Assembly: GCA_033764075.1 (NCBI GenBank) | Contig: JANRJH010000005.1 | Location: forward strand, 62,001 to 126,000 | Length of the DNA: 64,000 nt | DNA from: M3007 sp033764075 | GTDB taxonomy: Bacteria; Bacteroidota; Bacteroidia; Chitinophagales; Saprospiraceae | Reading direction: 5' to 3' | In this document: positions 50,229 to 58,783 of the stretch, piece after piece | Layout: every line of letters begins with the position of its first letter | How positions within the stretch are numbered: position 1 is the first letter of the stretch | Notes under the pieces: model-generated | Told to the model about the DNA's origin: nothing | The model's database searches: none | Seen by the model: the letters and a program-made list of their open reading frames with translations, nothing else | Translations under genes and position numbers: made by a program

Positions 50229-50234
50229 GCGAAA

Positions 50235-51797
50235 CTACTTGCTGCGCAGGCGTACGATCGGGCAGAGCATCTCTTCCAGGCTGATGCCGCCGTGCTGGAA
50301 CGTATTTTTGTAGTAGTTGTGGTAGTGGTTGTAATTGTTGGGATAGAGGAAGAAGTAGTCCTCCTTGGCGAAAATGTAGGCTGAACTCACATTGGGCCGG
50401 GGGAGTCCGGCCTGTTTGGGGTCTTTGATGGTCAGCACATCCTTGGGTTCAAACTGCAGGTTTCGGCCCAGCTTGTAGCGCAAGTTGGTGGTGGTCTCCC
50501 GGTCGCCGACCACCTTGCTGGGTCTTTTCACGCGTATGGTGCCGTGGTCGGTGGTGACGAAAACCTGCACGGGCCGGCCTTCGAGCCGGCGGAGTGCCGC
50601 CCAAAGCGGGCTGTGCAGGAACCACGACCGGGTGAGCGAGCGATACGCCCGCTCGTCGCCGGCCAGTTCCTTGAGCACTTCCATCTCCGTGCGGGCATGA
50701 GAGAGCATGTCGATGAAGTTGTACACAATAACGGTCAGGTCGTTGTTCAGGTAATTCAGGATGTTGTCCTGCAGTTCCTTGGCGTGGCTGACGTTGGTGA
50801 CCTTAATGTAGTCCCATTTAATGCCTTTCCGGAACACCCGCTCGACGTGTTTGCCGAGAAAGAAGTCTTCAAAAAGGTTTTTGCCCCCCTCTTCGGCGTC
50901 GTTTTTCCACTTGTCCGGGAAAGCCTGCTCGATGTCGGCGGGCATCATGCCGGCGAAAATGGCGTTCCGGCTGTACTGGGTAGCGGTAGGCAGAATGCTG
51001 TAGAAGTAGTCTTCCTGCTCAGTGCGGAACAGTTCATTAAGAAAGGGTTCGATGATTTTCCATTGGTCGTAGCGCAGGTTATCGAGGAGCAGCACGATGG
51101 AGGGAAGGCCGGTTCCGGTGTGGGGGAATACAAACCGGCGGAGCACCTCATGCGACATAACGGGCCCGGCCTTGTCGCCCCTTTTGTCCACCCAATCGAA
51201 GTAATTTTTGATCACGTACTTGCTGAACTCGGTATTGGCCTGCTCCTTTTGCTGGGCGAGGATATCGCCAACCTCCGCGCGGTTGTCGTCAAGGCGAAGT
51301 TCCCACTGAACAATCTTGCGGTACACGTCGAACCACTCTTCGTAGTTGAGCCCCCCGGTGATCTGCATGAACAGCTGCCTGAATTCCTGCTGGTACTCCT
51401 GGGTGGTTTTTTCGCGTATGAGGCGTTTGTTGTCGATGATTTTTTTCAGCGTGAGGAGAATTTGGTTGGGATTGACCGGCTTGATCAGGTAATCCGAAAT
51501 CTGGGAGCCGATGGCCTCTTCCATCACATGTTCTGCTTCATTTTTGGTGATCATCACCACCGGGATGGCCGGGTTTACCTCCTTGATGCGCGGCAGGGTT
51601 TCCAGGCCGGTAAGCCCGGGCATCGATTCATCGAGGAATACTACGTCGATGTCGTTGGTGTTTTCCAGAAAAGTCTCCACAGCGTCGTGCCCATTGGTGG
51701 CCGTGATCACCTCGTATCCTTTTTGCGAAAGGAAGAGGAGATGCGGTTTGAGCAGGTCGATCTCGTCGTCGGCCCAAAGAATCTTAATTTTATCCAT
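50235..51797 (-). CDS. porX: PorX: response regulator with PglZ phosphatase-like effector domain
   Basis: 520 residues. The receiver domain (1-120) has IKILWADDEIDLLKPHL, the phospho-acceptor Asp56 in VVFLDESMPGLTG, and the Lys in DYLIKPVNP. A helical linker (130-200) leads to an alkaline-phosphatase-fold PglZ domain with metal-binding motifs in SIVLLLDNLRYDQW and VTTDHGTIRVKRPSK. In Porphyromonas, PorX with PorY controls T9SS genes and cleaves oligonucleotides. The window also has two T9SS cargo genes. No PorY kinase is adjacent. Its -7 box is at 51833, divergent from the HD gene. Confidence 0.93.
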   Translation of the reverse strand: MDKIKILWADDEIDLLKPHLLFLSQKGYEVITATNGHDAVETFLENTNDIDVVFLDESMPGLTGLETLPRIKEVNPAIPVVMITKNEAEHVMEEAIGSQISDYLIKPVNPNQILLTLKKIIDNKRLIREKTTQEYQQEFRQLFMQITGGLNYEEWFDVYRKIVQWELRLDDNRAEVGDILAQQKEQANTEFSKYVIKNYFDWVDKRGDKAGPVMSHEVLRRFVFPHTGTGLPSIVLLLDNLRYDQWKIIEPFLNELFRTEQEDYFYSILPTATQYSRNAIFAGMMPADIEQAFPDKWKNDAEEGGKNLFEDFFLGKHVERVFRKGIKWDYIKVTNVSHAKELQDNILNYLNNDLTVIVYNFIDMLSHARTEMEVLKELAGDERAYRSLTRSWFLHSPLWAALRRLEGRPVQVFVTTDHGTIRVKRPSKVVGDRETTTNLRYKLGRNLQFEPKDVLTIKDPKQAGLPRPNVSSAYIFAKEDYFFLYPNNYNHYHNYYKNTFQHGGISLEEMLCPIVRLRSK

Positions 51798-51832
51798 AAC
51801 TGCGTTTCAGTAACCGTACAGGCGTGTATGCC

Positions 51833-51840
51833 CAAAGGTA
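51833..51840 (-). promoter_or_regulatory. -7 promoter box (TACCTTTG) of porX
   Basis: CAAAGGTA on the plus strand; exact TAnnTTTG on the minus strand, 36 bases before the porX ATG. Confidence 0.5.
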
Positions 51841-51896
51841 AACTATCAACGCTGTCCCCGGCAAATTATTCTTGCCGGGCTCTTGACCCTTCCCCC

Positions 51897-51904
51897 TACC
51901 TTTG
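51897..51904 (+). promoter_or_regulatory. -7 promoter box (TACCTTTG) of the HD phosphohydrolase gene
   Basis: Exact TAnnTTTG match 24 bases before the ATG at 51928, with a TTG about 22 bases upstream. Confidence 0.55.
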
Positions 51905-51927
51905 CAAAGTAACGACGAACAGCCGGC

Positions 51928-53139
51928 ATGCACCCACAGCGATTTAAAATATTCAACGATCCCGTTTACGGCTTTGTATCGGTGCCTTACGGGATCCTGC
52001 TCAGCCTGATCGACCATCCGTACTTCCAGCGTCTGCGTCGCATCCGGCAGGTGGGCTTGTCGCCCTATGTCTACCCGGGCGCACTCCACACCCGCTTCCA
52101 CCATGCGCTGGGCGCTTTGCACCTGATGCAGGCCGCTATTGAGGTGCTGCGGGGCAAAGGGGTGGCGATCAGCGAGGAAGAAGCCGAGGGCGTATGCATC
52201 GCGATATTGCTGCACGACATCGGCCACGGGCCCTATTCCCACGCCCTCGAGCATACGCTGGTCGACCTGCACCACGAGGAACTGTCGTTGATGATCATGC
52301 ACGAACTCAATCGCCATTTTGAAGGGCGGCTGGACACGGCGATCCGCATCTTCACCAAGCAATACGAAAAGCCGTTTCTGCAACAGCTGATTTCCGGGCA
52401 GCTGGACATGGACCGGATGGACTACCTGAACCGCGACAGCTTCTTCACTGGGGTCAGCGAGGGAGTCATCGGGTACGACCGGATTATTAAAATGCTGGCT
52501 GTTCGCGAAAACCGCCTGGTAGTAGAGGAAAAGGGCATCTACAGCCTGGAAAAGTTTCTGACCGCCCGACGCCTCATGTACTGGCAGGTTTACCTCCACA
52601 AAACGGGTGTGGCTGCCGAACAAATGCTCATCCACCTACTCCAGCGTGCACGCGAAATGGCATTGCAGGGCCTCGACCTGGAAGCCCCGCGCGATTTGCG
52701 CTGGTTCCTGTACCGCAAGCCGGGCGAGCAGATCGAACCCGCAGAAATGCTACGCCATTATGTACGACTTGACGATACCGACATCACCGCCTCTGTCAAA
52801 TATTGGGTTGATGCCGACGACTTTGTACTCTCCTTTCTTGCTAACGGCCTGCTCAACCGCAAACTCTTTCGCCTGGAATGGCGCTCCGAGGAGATTGAGC
52901 CGGGGATGGTGGATCGCCTGACCCGCCAAATTTCGGCCCTGTATGGTGAAACCCACCTGCCATATCTGCTCTATCAGGGCAGCACCAGCATACGGGCGTA
53001 CGACGAAGCAAATGATCCGATATTTATTTTGTTTAAAGACAATACAATCAAGCCGCTATCCGCTTGTTCCGACGTGCCCCTGCATACCCAGACCGTCACC
53101 AAATATTTCATTTGCTATCCGAAAGAAGCGAGTTTTTAA
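51928..53139 (+). CDS. HD-superfamily phosphohydrolase (dGTPase/SAMHD-like)
   Basis: 403 residues. HD motifs: HTRFHHALGALHLMQAAIEV (first His, near 52-70), CIAILLHDIGHGPYSHALEH (HD pair near 97-105), and SGQLDMDRMDYLNRDSFFTG (last Asp near 170). The opening KIFNDPVYGFVSVPYG and QRLRRIRQVGLSPYVYPGA are typical of the COG1078 group. These enzymes hydrolyse (d)NTPs or related nucleotides and bind nucleotide effectors. Start is ATG 51928, 24 bases after a -7 box. Confidence 0.9.
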   Translation: MHPQRFKIFNDPVYGFVSVPYGILLSLIDHPYFQRLRRIRQVGLSPYVYPGALHTRFHHALGALHLMQAAIEVLRGKGVAISEEEAEGVCIAILLHDIGHGPYSHALEHTLVDLHHEELSLMIMHELNRHFEGRLDTAIRIFTKQYEKPFLQQLISGQLDMDRMDYLNRDSFFTGVSEGVIGYDRIIKMLAVRENRLVVEEKGIYSLEKFLTARRLMYWQVYLHKTGVAAEQMLIHLLQRAREMALQGLDLEAPRDLRWFLYRKPGEQIEPAEMLRHYVRLDDTDITASVKYWVDADDFVLSFLANGLLNRKLFRLEWRSEEIEPGMVDRLTRQISALYGETHLPYLLYQGSTSIRAYDEANDPIFILFKDNTIKPLSACSDVPLHTQTVTKYFICYPKEASF

Positions 53140-53193
53140 GTAAACTTTTAATTAAAACAGGTACCCGGTGCGCAAAAAGTCTGCTTGCTTGGC

Positions 53194-53201
53194 TACCTTT
53201 G
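53194..53201 (+). promoter_or_regulatory. -7 promoter box (TACCTTTG) of the repeat protein gene
   Basis: Exact TAnnTTTG match 39 bases upstream of ATG 53240. It excludes an in-frame GTG start at 53168. Confidence 0.5.
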
Positions 53202-53239
53202 CACGCAACTCCTTTAAAGAAGACTCATTCATCAACAAA

Positions 53240-54634
53240 ATGAAACCTATGCAAAAATTTTATTTGCTGCTTTCGCTTGCCCTTGCCCTCTCCACCATCG
53301 CCATTGCGCAGGACGGAGACGTTCCGCCAAATGCACAACCCGGGAAATGCTACGCCAAGTGCCACATACCGGATCAGTATGAAACCATTACCGAGCAGGT
53401 GGTCGTCAAGGCTGCCAGCAAAAAGATCATCACCGACAGCAAAAGTGCCTTTGAGAACCGCACCGAGCAATTGCTGGTGAAGGCCGAATCGCGCCGCCTC
53501 GTTCCTGTTCCGGCCGAATACGAAACCGTGACCGAGCAGGTGTTGGTCAAACCCGAATCCAAGCGCATCACTGCCGTGCCCGCTGAGTACGAAACCGTAA
53601 CCGAGCAGGTGCTGGTCAAACCCGAATCCCGCTCCTACACCACCGTACCCGCGACGTATGAAACCGTCACCGAGCGCGTGGAAGTGAAGCCGGCCTCTAA
53701 AAAGGTAATCGCCGTTCCGGCCGTGTACGAAACGGTGGAAGAAAAATACGTGATCGAACCCGCCTACACAAAAACGGAGGTACTCACCCCCCGCTACGAG
53801 ACCGTAACGGAGCGCGTGGAAATCGCTCCTGCCCGCACCAAATGGGTGAAAAAAAGAGGCGACCGCAACTGCCTGAGCGCCAACCCCGACGACTGCCTCG
53901 TTTGGTGCCTGGTAGAAGTGCCGGCCGAATACCAAACCATCACCCGCCGCGAAAACCGCGGTTGCGACGGCTCCGGTCAGCCCGACGCAGGCTGCGTGCG
54001 CACCGTGGAGGTGCCCGCCAAATACGCCAGCCGCAAAGTGCAGGTGGTCAAAACGCCCGCCACTACCCGCGAAGAAGCTGTACCGGCCGAATATCAGACC
54101 ATTACCAAAAAGGTTGAAAAAACACCAGCAACCGTGAAAGAGACGGTAATTCCCGCCGAGTATAAAACCATCACCAAACGCGTGCTCAAAACAGCCGCCA
54201 CCACCCGCGAGGAGGTCATCCCGGCCGAATACAAAACGGTGACGAAGCGCGTTGTGAAAACACCGGCCACCGTCCGCGAAGAAGTAGTGCCCGCCGTTTA
54301 CAACACGGTAACCGTGCGCGTTCCCAGCGAACGCGGCGCCGGCGTGCGCGAAGAAGAAGTGCCGGCCGAGTACACCACCGTCACCAAACGCCGCCTCGTG
54401 AAAGCCGGCGGGTTCACCGAGTGGCGCGAAGTGCTCTGCGGTGAAAAAGTGACCGGCGACCTCGTTCGCCAGGTTCAGGTGGCCCTCAAAAATGCCGGCT
54501 ACGACCCCGGACCCATCGACAACATCATGGGCCCCCTTACCCGCGCAGCCCTCACCAAATACCAGAAAGACAAAGGACTGCCCGTGGGCAACATGGATAT
54601 GGAAACGCTGAAATCGCTCGGCGTCTCCTATTAA
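53240..54634 (+). CDS. Secreted repeat protein with C-terminal peptidoglycan-binding domain
   Basis: 464 residues from ATG 53240. Signal peptide MQKFYLLLSLALALSTIAIAQ. Then about 14 degenerate repeats of 20-24 residues built on PAEYETVTEQVLVKPESKR, drifting to PAEYKTITKRVLKTAATTREE. A Cys-rich break (NCLSANPDDCLVWC, RGCDGSGQPDAGC) occurs near 210-255. The last 65 residues (VTGDLVRQVQVALKNAGYDP, LTRAALTKYQKDKGLPVG) are a PG_binding_1 three-helix domain. It likely lies between cell wall and outer membrane as an extended spacer. A strong terminator follows. Confidence 0.88.
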   Translation: MKPMQKFYLLLSLALALSTIAIAQDGDVPPNAQPGKCYAKCHIPDQYETITEQVVVKAASKKIITDSKSAFENRTEQLLVKAESRRLVPVPAEYETVTEQVLVKPESKRITAVPAEYETVTEQVLVKPESRSYTTVPATYETVTERVEVKPASKKVIAVPAVYETVEEKYVIEPAYTKTEVLTPRYETVTERVEIAPARTKWVKKRGDRNCLSANPDDCLVWCLVEVPAEYQTITRRENRGCDGSGQPDAGCVRTVEVPAKYASRKVQVVKTPATTREEAVPAEYQTITKKVEKTPATVKETVIPAEYKTITKRVLKTAATTREEVIPAEYKTVTKRVVKTPATVREEVVPAVYNTVTVRVPSERGAGVREEEVPAEYTTVTKRRLVKAGGFTEWREVLCGEKVTGDLVRQVQVALKNAGYDPGPIDNIMGPLTRAALTKYQKDKGLPVGNMDMETLKSLGVSY

Positions 54635-54658
54635 TACCGGAAACAACCCGGCAGGCAC

Positions 54659-54703
54659 AAGCCCGGCAACTTCAAACGCCTCGAAAGAAGTTGTCGGGCT
54701 TTT
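54659..54703 (+). terminator. Intrinsic terminator of the repeat protein gene
   Basis: A 15-bp stem, AAGCCCGGCAACTTC (54659-54673) pairing with GAAGTTGTCGGGCTT (54687-54701) with a G-T type mismatch, and a T-rich end (GGGCTTTTGC). It starts 24 bases after the stop codon. Confidence 0.8.
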
Positions 54704-54810
54704 GCATTGTATATGCCGCTGGCGCAACGTCAATTACAGCCCGCCGCCTCGCCATCCGCATACGGGCATACCGCTTGAATTCGAGGCGCCGTTCGCCTAA
54801 TCCGAATCAG

Positions 54811-54964
54811 TTATCCACATATTATGTGGAAAACGAATGTTAATTAATGTGCACCCCTTGTTTTTCCCAAATGTTTTTCTGAAAATTTGCAGGGAAGCAA
54901 ACGGCTTCTGAGCGTTTTTTTCAGCTTGGCACGCTTTATGTTGCTAATCGTCATGTGTGGATAA
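54811..54964. other. DnaA-box cluster, candidate origin or DnaA-binding locus
   Basis: Three matches to the DnaA box TTWTNCACA lie in 154 bp: TTATCCACA at 54811-54819 (plus), TGTGGAAAA at 54825-54833 (minus, TTTTCCACA) and TGTGGATAA at 54956-54964 (minus, perfect TTATCCACA). The first two are an inverted pair 5 bases apart. The space between 54833 and 54900 is AT-rich for this genome (TTAATTAATG, TTTTTCCCAAATGTTTTTC). The 361-bp gap 54635-54995 holds only this and the terminator. Whether it is oriC cannot be decided here; dnaA is not in the window. Confidence 0.5.
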
Positions 54965-54995
54965 CCCTCCCAATCTTAACTTCATCCCGCAATTA

Positions 54996-55304
54996 ATGGA
55001 TACCGGCTTACAGCAGTTCATGGTAGATTTTACCCTGCCCAACCAACTGACCGACACGTTCATCTCCACCATTCCCCGCCAGCGCGCCATGGTGAACCGG
55101 CTGATCGCAGAAGGCAAGCTTCTCAATTACGCACTCTCACTGGAAAATGCCAAGCTCTGGGCCGTTTTTTCCGTGCACTCGGAGGCCGAGTTGCTCGAAT
55201 TGGTGCATGAGCTGCCCCTAACGCCCTTTATGAAGGTGCGCATCAACCAGTTGACGGTGTTCAACTCCTCGACGGCCTTTGCGCCGGCATTTTCGGTGAA
55301 TTAG
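54996..55304 (+). CDS. Small protein, muconolactone-isomerase-like
   Basis: 102 residues from ATG 54996; a GTG at 54957 would lie inside a DnaA box and is rejected. No signal peptide. The sequence MVDFTLPNQLTDTFISTIPR, QRAMVNRLIAEGKLLNYALS, AKLWAVFSVHSEAELLELVH fits the ferredoxin-like alpha/beta fold of muconolactone isomerase/YciI-type proteins. Catalytic role unproven. Its stop codon overlaps that of the convergent T9SS gene (TTAG at 55301-55304). Confidence 0.6.
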   Translation: MDTGLQQFMVDFTLPNQLTDTFISTIPRQRAMVNRLIAEGKLLNYALSLENAKLWAVFSVHSEAELLELVHELPLTPFMKVRINQLTVFNSSTAFAPAFSVN

Positions 55305-57025
55305 TTCGACCTCGCCACTTTAAACACGGCTTTTTCCGCGCCGTTTTCCACGGAGAGCAGGTAAAAACCTGCTTCGGGTACGCCAGTCAGGCGTATGTCG
55401 TTGTATCCCTTTTGTACAATTTCCCGCTGTACCGCCACGAATCGCCCCTGGGTGTCGTACCATTTTATATCCAGCGTTTCTGTTCCGTCGCTGAGGTAGC
55501 GCAACACGAGTTGTGCGCCCGACCCGTCGTTGCCCATCAGGGTTGCGTTGTCGGCCAAATGCGTCCCGGGTTCTGGCCAGGCCCGCACGATCATCGCCTG
55601 CTGTTCGGGCGGCAGACGGCCGTCGTCAAGCGTTCCGCCGAGCATCCACACGCGCAATTTCATCGCCTGGCCCTGACTGAACTGGTTCGTGATCCGGGCA
55701 TTTTCGGTAAAGCGCAATTGGGCGCCAGGGTGCAGTTCCACGTCCATATACGGTTCCGGCGGCCGGTTGTCGTCGCATTCGGCGATGTTGACCACCGCGT
55801 CGACCACAAGCGCGCTGCCGGGCTCCAGCACCACCCTGGCGTCGGCGCAGAGGGCCAGCATGCCCACGCCTCCGTTGCCGTAGTGCAGGGCGCCGTTTTC
55901 GGCTACCCGCAGCGCGCTGCCCTCGCGGAACTGCATGCAGGAAAATGGGTTGTTCATCGTCACCTGGCCGGAACGGTGCCGGAACTCCGTGCCCTCGTCA
56001 AAAACCAGGTCGATAAAATTTAAACAAAAATCCCCGCCGTCGTTCATGAGCACAAACTGGTGGCGCACGGAGTCGCTGCCGGCGACAAACGCGCCCCGGA
56101 AGTAGGTGAACGGCTGCACCTCGAGTGTCTCGTATGTGCCGACCTGGAGTATCACGACCTTTTGCTGTGTCGTGTTGGGTACCGGCGCGGCTTCCACGAA
56201 GGACGGGTTAGCGGCGGAAGGATAACCGGGGTTGTTGTACAAGGCCAGGGAGTTGAAGGAGTTGCTCGCATTATACGCCGGCACTATGTATATCCCGTTT
56301 TGCAGGTGGAAAGGGTAGGCCTCCACTTCGGTGAAGGTGCCGAAATCATTTGACCTGAATACGTCAACACTGGACAACCGGAGGGAAACGCCGTCGATGT
56401 CCAGGGTATCGGGGAAGGTATATTTGGCCACAAGGTATGCGAGGCTTTGCTCCTGAAAGTGCTCGGTTGGAAAACAAGTGTTGGTGCCGTTGCAGTAGGA
56501 AGGCCAGTCGCCGGACAATTCGGCCAAGCCGGTGTGCAGGCGGGTGTTGCCGCCTGGAACCCCGTTGGTGTCGGGAATGGCAATGCCTATAAACAGCCCG
56601 CTGCACAAACCCTGGGCACAGTTAGTGCCTTCGTTCCACTCGACGCCATAGGGCATCATGCTGGAGCAAAATACCGCATTATAAAGGTAATCGGGCAGGA
56701 ACATCCAGTCCGGCGGATAAGCATTCAGGTCGGCACGGATAAACACCGGTTTGGATAGATCAATCTGGTCCAGTGGAATATCGCAGCCGGCGCCCGGTCC
56801 GGCGGCCTTGAAGCCGCTGATACAGCGGCTGGAGTCCACCGGGCCGTCCCAGTTCCCGTCCTGGGTCTGGTAGATGATCCAACCGACAGGGCGGGTGACG
56901 GACACCGTGGAATCGTAGGGGCAGGGCACGGTTTCAAAGTCTTGAAAACGGTCATTGTGCAGGCGCTGGGCATCAAGGGCGCCGCACAGGAGCAGCGCAA
57001 TCAGTAGGGTGGTGGGTGATTTCAT
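55301..57025 (-). CDS. T9SS type A sorted secreted protein
   Basis: 574 residues. Signal peptide KSPTTLLIALLLCGALDAQ. The middle has no domain I can name, apart from a first part resembling a carbohydrate-binding beta-sandwich (near 25-210). Residues 495-574 form the type A T9SS C-terminal domain: LDIKWYDTQGRFVAVQREIV, then GYNDIRLTGVPEAGFYLLSV and a terminal KAVFKVARSN. So it is exported across the outer membrane and probably anchored to the surface. Divergent from the S41 gene. Confidence 0.85.
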   Translation of the reverse strand: MKSPTTLLIALLLCGALDAQRLHNDRFQDFETVPCPYDSTVSVTRPVGWIIYQTQDGNWDGPVDSSRCISGFKAAGPGAGCDIPLDQIDLSKPVFIRADLNAYPPDWMFLPDYLYNAVFCSSMMPYGVEWNEGTNCAQGLCSGLFIGIAIPDTNGVPGGNTRLHTGLAELSGDWPSYCNGTNTCFPTEHFQEQSLAYLVAKYTFPDTLDIDGVSLRLSSVDVFRSNDFGTFTEVEAYPFHLQNGIYIVPAYNASNSFNSLALYNNPGYPSAANPSFVEAAPVPNTTQQKVVILQVGTYETLEVQPFTYFRGAFVAGSDSVRHQFVLMNDGGDFCLNFIDLVFDEGTEFRHRSGQVTMNNPFSCMQFREGSALRVAENGALHYGNGGVGMLALCADARVVLEPGSALVVDAVVNIAECDDNRPPEPYMDVELHPGAQLRFTENARITNQFSQGQAMKLRVWMLGGTLDDGRLPPEQQAMIVRAWPEPGTHLADNATLMGNDGSGAQLVLRYLSDGTETLDIKWYDTQGRFVAVQREIVQKGYNDIRLTGVPEAGFYLLSVENGAEKAVFKVARSN

Positions 57026-57056
57026 TGGAAAAAGGTTTTAGTATGAATTCTATGAA

Positions 57057-57064
57057 CAAATATA
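57057..57064 (-). promoter_or_regulatory. -7 promoter box (TATATTTG) of the T9SS cargo gene
   Basis: CAAATATA on the plus strand; exact TAnnTTTG on the minus strand, 32 bases before ATG 57025. Confidence 0.5.
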
Positions 57065-57118
57065 AAAGTTGTGCGTAGCGCCAAATGTCGGATTTGGACT
57101 TGTCGCCTTTTTTCCGCG

Positions 57119-57126
57119 TAGATTTG
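57119..57126 (+). promoter_or_regulatory. -7 promoter box (TAGATTTG) of the S41 peptidase gene
   Basis: Exact TAnnTTTG match 23 bases before ATG 57149, with TTTG at 57093-57096 (22-base spacing). Confidence 0.6.
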
Positions 57127-57148
57127 CCCAAAACCGGCATTTCCCGAC

Positions 57149-58585
57149 ATGATCTTTCTTCGAACCAGCCTGATGGTCGCGCTTTTCCTGTGTTTCGGGG
57201 GCGCTCCTTTGTGTGCCCAGCGTTCCTTCACCCCCCAACAGGTCCGCGAAGACCTCGCCTTTTTGCAGGAGGCGCTCCTGCACGGACACCCCGGCGCCGG
57301 TTTGTACATGCCGGCAGACAGCCTGCGCGCCGTTTTCCGCCAACTCGGCGACCGGCTCCGCGGCGACTCCATCCCCTGGGCGCAAGCCCAACTGGTGATC
57401 CGGCTGGCGGTGGCGGCGATGCGCGACGGGCACACTTCCGTGCAAACGCCGTTTTACGACGAAACCACGCGGGTGCTCCCGCTCAGCACGTTTGCGGTGG
57501 ATGACGCCCTGTTTGTTGCGGCGAACCATTCAGCCGACACCACCCTGGCGCGGGGCACGGAAATCACCGCAGTGGATGGCGTACCCCCCGCCGACGTCCT
57601 GCGCATCGGACGGCTCATGGCCACCGCCGACGGGTACAGCCTCCCGTTCCGGCAGGTGTACGCCGAGTTGATGTACGCCCGGCTGCATACCCTGCTGTTC
57701 GGCGACCGGGATACCCTCGCGGTTAGCGTGTTGACGCCGGGCGGCGGCGCACGGACATCCCGGGTGGCTTCCATAGACCGCGCGGCACTGGAGCGGCTCA
57801 CTACGGCCCACCTGAAGGCACTGCCCAAAGGCCCTGAGCCGGTTTTCCGGCACAAGACCATGTCGGTGTACCGCGACACCGTGCGAACCGACCTGGCCGT
57901 GTTGGCCCTGCGCGGTTTCCCCACACGGGGGTACAAAAAATTTTACCGGAAAAGCTTCCAGTGGATGCGCGACAACGGCATCCGGCATCTGGGGGTCGAC
58001 CTGCGCTACAACACCGGCGGTACCCTCAAGAACATGAATTTTCTGCTGGCGTCCCTGATCCCTGAATCATACAGCTACCGCTACCTGCGCAAAAAAGGCG
58101 CCGGCATGGGCCGGTATTTCCGCACCAAGGCTGACCTGCAGCAGGCCATGGCGTCCCTCCGGTACGACGTGCTGCCCGGGTTCAAACGCAGCCGGGAGGG
58201 CGACGTGAAAGTCCGTACCCGGCGCATCAAACCCCGCAAGCAAGTCTTCGACGGCAACATCTGGGTGCTCTCAAACGGGTTTACCTTTTCGGCGGCGAGC
58301 ATGAGCGCTTCGTTTCTGCGCGATCGCCGAGGTGCCCAGGTGATCGGGCAGGAGTCCGGCGGCTCGGCCGAGCGGAACTGCGGCGGCAGCTTTCCGTCGC
58401 TGGTGCTGCCCAACACCGGATTCAAGGTGCGCTTTCCGCTTTACCTGCTGGAATACGACGTGGCGGAGGGACCTTTTGGCCGCGGGGTGTTGCCCGATCA
58501 TCCGGTGACGTACACGTTGTCGGACCGGGTGGCGCGGCGGGATGTGGAGCGCGAGCGGCTTCGGGCGATTTTGGAACGGAGGTAG
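57149..58585 (+). CDS. S41 family (C-terminal processing type) peptidase-like protein
   Basis: 478 residues. Signal peptide TSLMVALFLCFGGAPLCAQ. An N-terminal helical domain (FTPQQVREDLAFLQEALLHG) is typical of Bacteroidota S41-like proteins. A PDZ-like region lies near 135-170. The tail-specific protease core starts near 265 (GIRHLGVDLRYNTGGTLKNM). The catalytic Ser is expected in LSNGFTFSAASMSASFLRDR near 376-380. The Lys normally found about 25 residues on is not clear (RRGAQVIGQESGG), so activity is uncertain. Secreted to the periplasm. Confidence 0.82.
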   Translation: MIFLRTSLMVALFLCFGGAPLCAQRSFTPQQVREDLAFLQEALLHGHPGAGLYMPADSLRAVFRQLGDRLRGDSIPWAQAQLVIRLAVAAMRDGHTSVQTPFYDETTRVLPLSTFAVDDALFVAANHSADTTLARGTEITAVDGVPPADVLRIGRLMATADGYSLPFRQVYAELMYARLHTLLFGDRDTLAVSVLTPGGGARTSRVASIDRAALERLTTAHLKALPKGPEPVFRHKTMSVYRDTVRTDLAVLALRGFPTRGYKKFYRKSFQWMRDNGIRHLGVDLRYNTGGTLKNMNFLLASLIPESYSYRYLRKKGAGMGRYFRTKADLQQAMASLRYDVLPGFKRSREGDVKVRTRRIKPRKQVFDGNIWVLSNGFTFSAASMSASFLRDRRGAQVIGQESGGSAERNCGGSFPSLVLPNTGFKVRFPLYLLEYDVAEGPFGRGVLPDHPVTYTLSDRVARRDVERERLRAILERR

Positions 58586-58607
58586 TGTCGGGGTATTTTC
58601 CCCTTCG

Positions 58608-58738
58608 GCGGGATGGCACGCGGATCAAACGGATCGCTTCGCGAACGCGGATAGCTGCGGATTTTTTTGATTTTTGTGGGATAATCCGCGATTATCCGCG
58701 TTCGCGAAGCGATCCGTGGCATCCGCGTGCCATCCCGC
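58608..58738. repeat. 131-bp hairpin element with 46-bp inverted arms
   Basis: Left arm 58608-58653 (GCGGGATGGCACGCGGAT, CAAA, CGGATCGCTTCGCGAACG...) and right arm 58693-58738 are reverse complements with 3 mismatches in 46, all in the CAAA segment. The 39-base centre is T-rich and contains another ATCCGCG. It lies between two plus-strand genes. It has the form of a palindromic extragenic element or a miniature mobile element. It could act as a transcript hairpin between the S41 gene and the next. Confidence 0.9.
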
Positions 58739-58783
58739 AAAATTGGTATTCTAAAACCCCCAAACGCGCCTTAATTTTACCCC

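Noticed and set aside
54957..54995. GTG start at 54957 for the small isomerase-like gene
   Set aside because: The codon lies inside a perfect DnaA box, and the ATG at 54996 gives a length typical of the fold.
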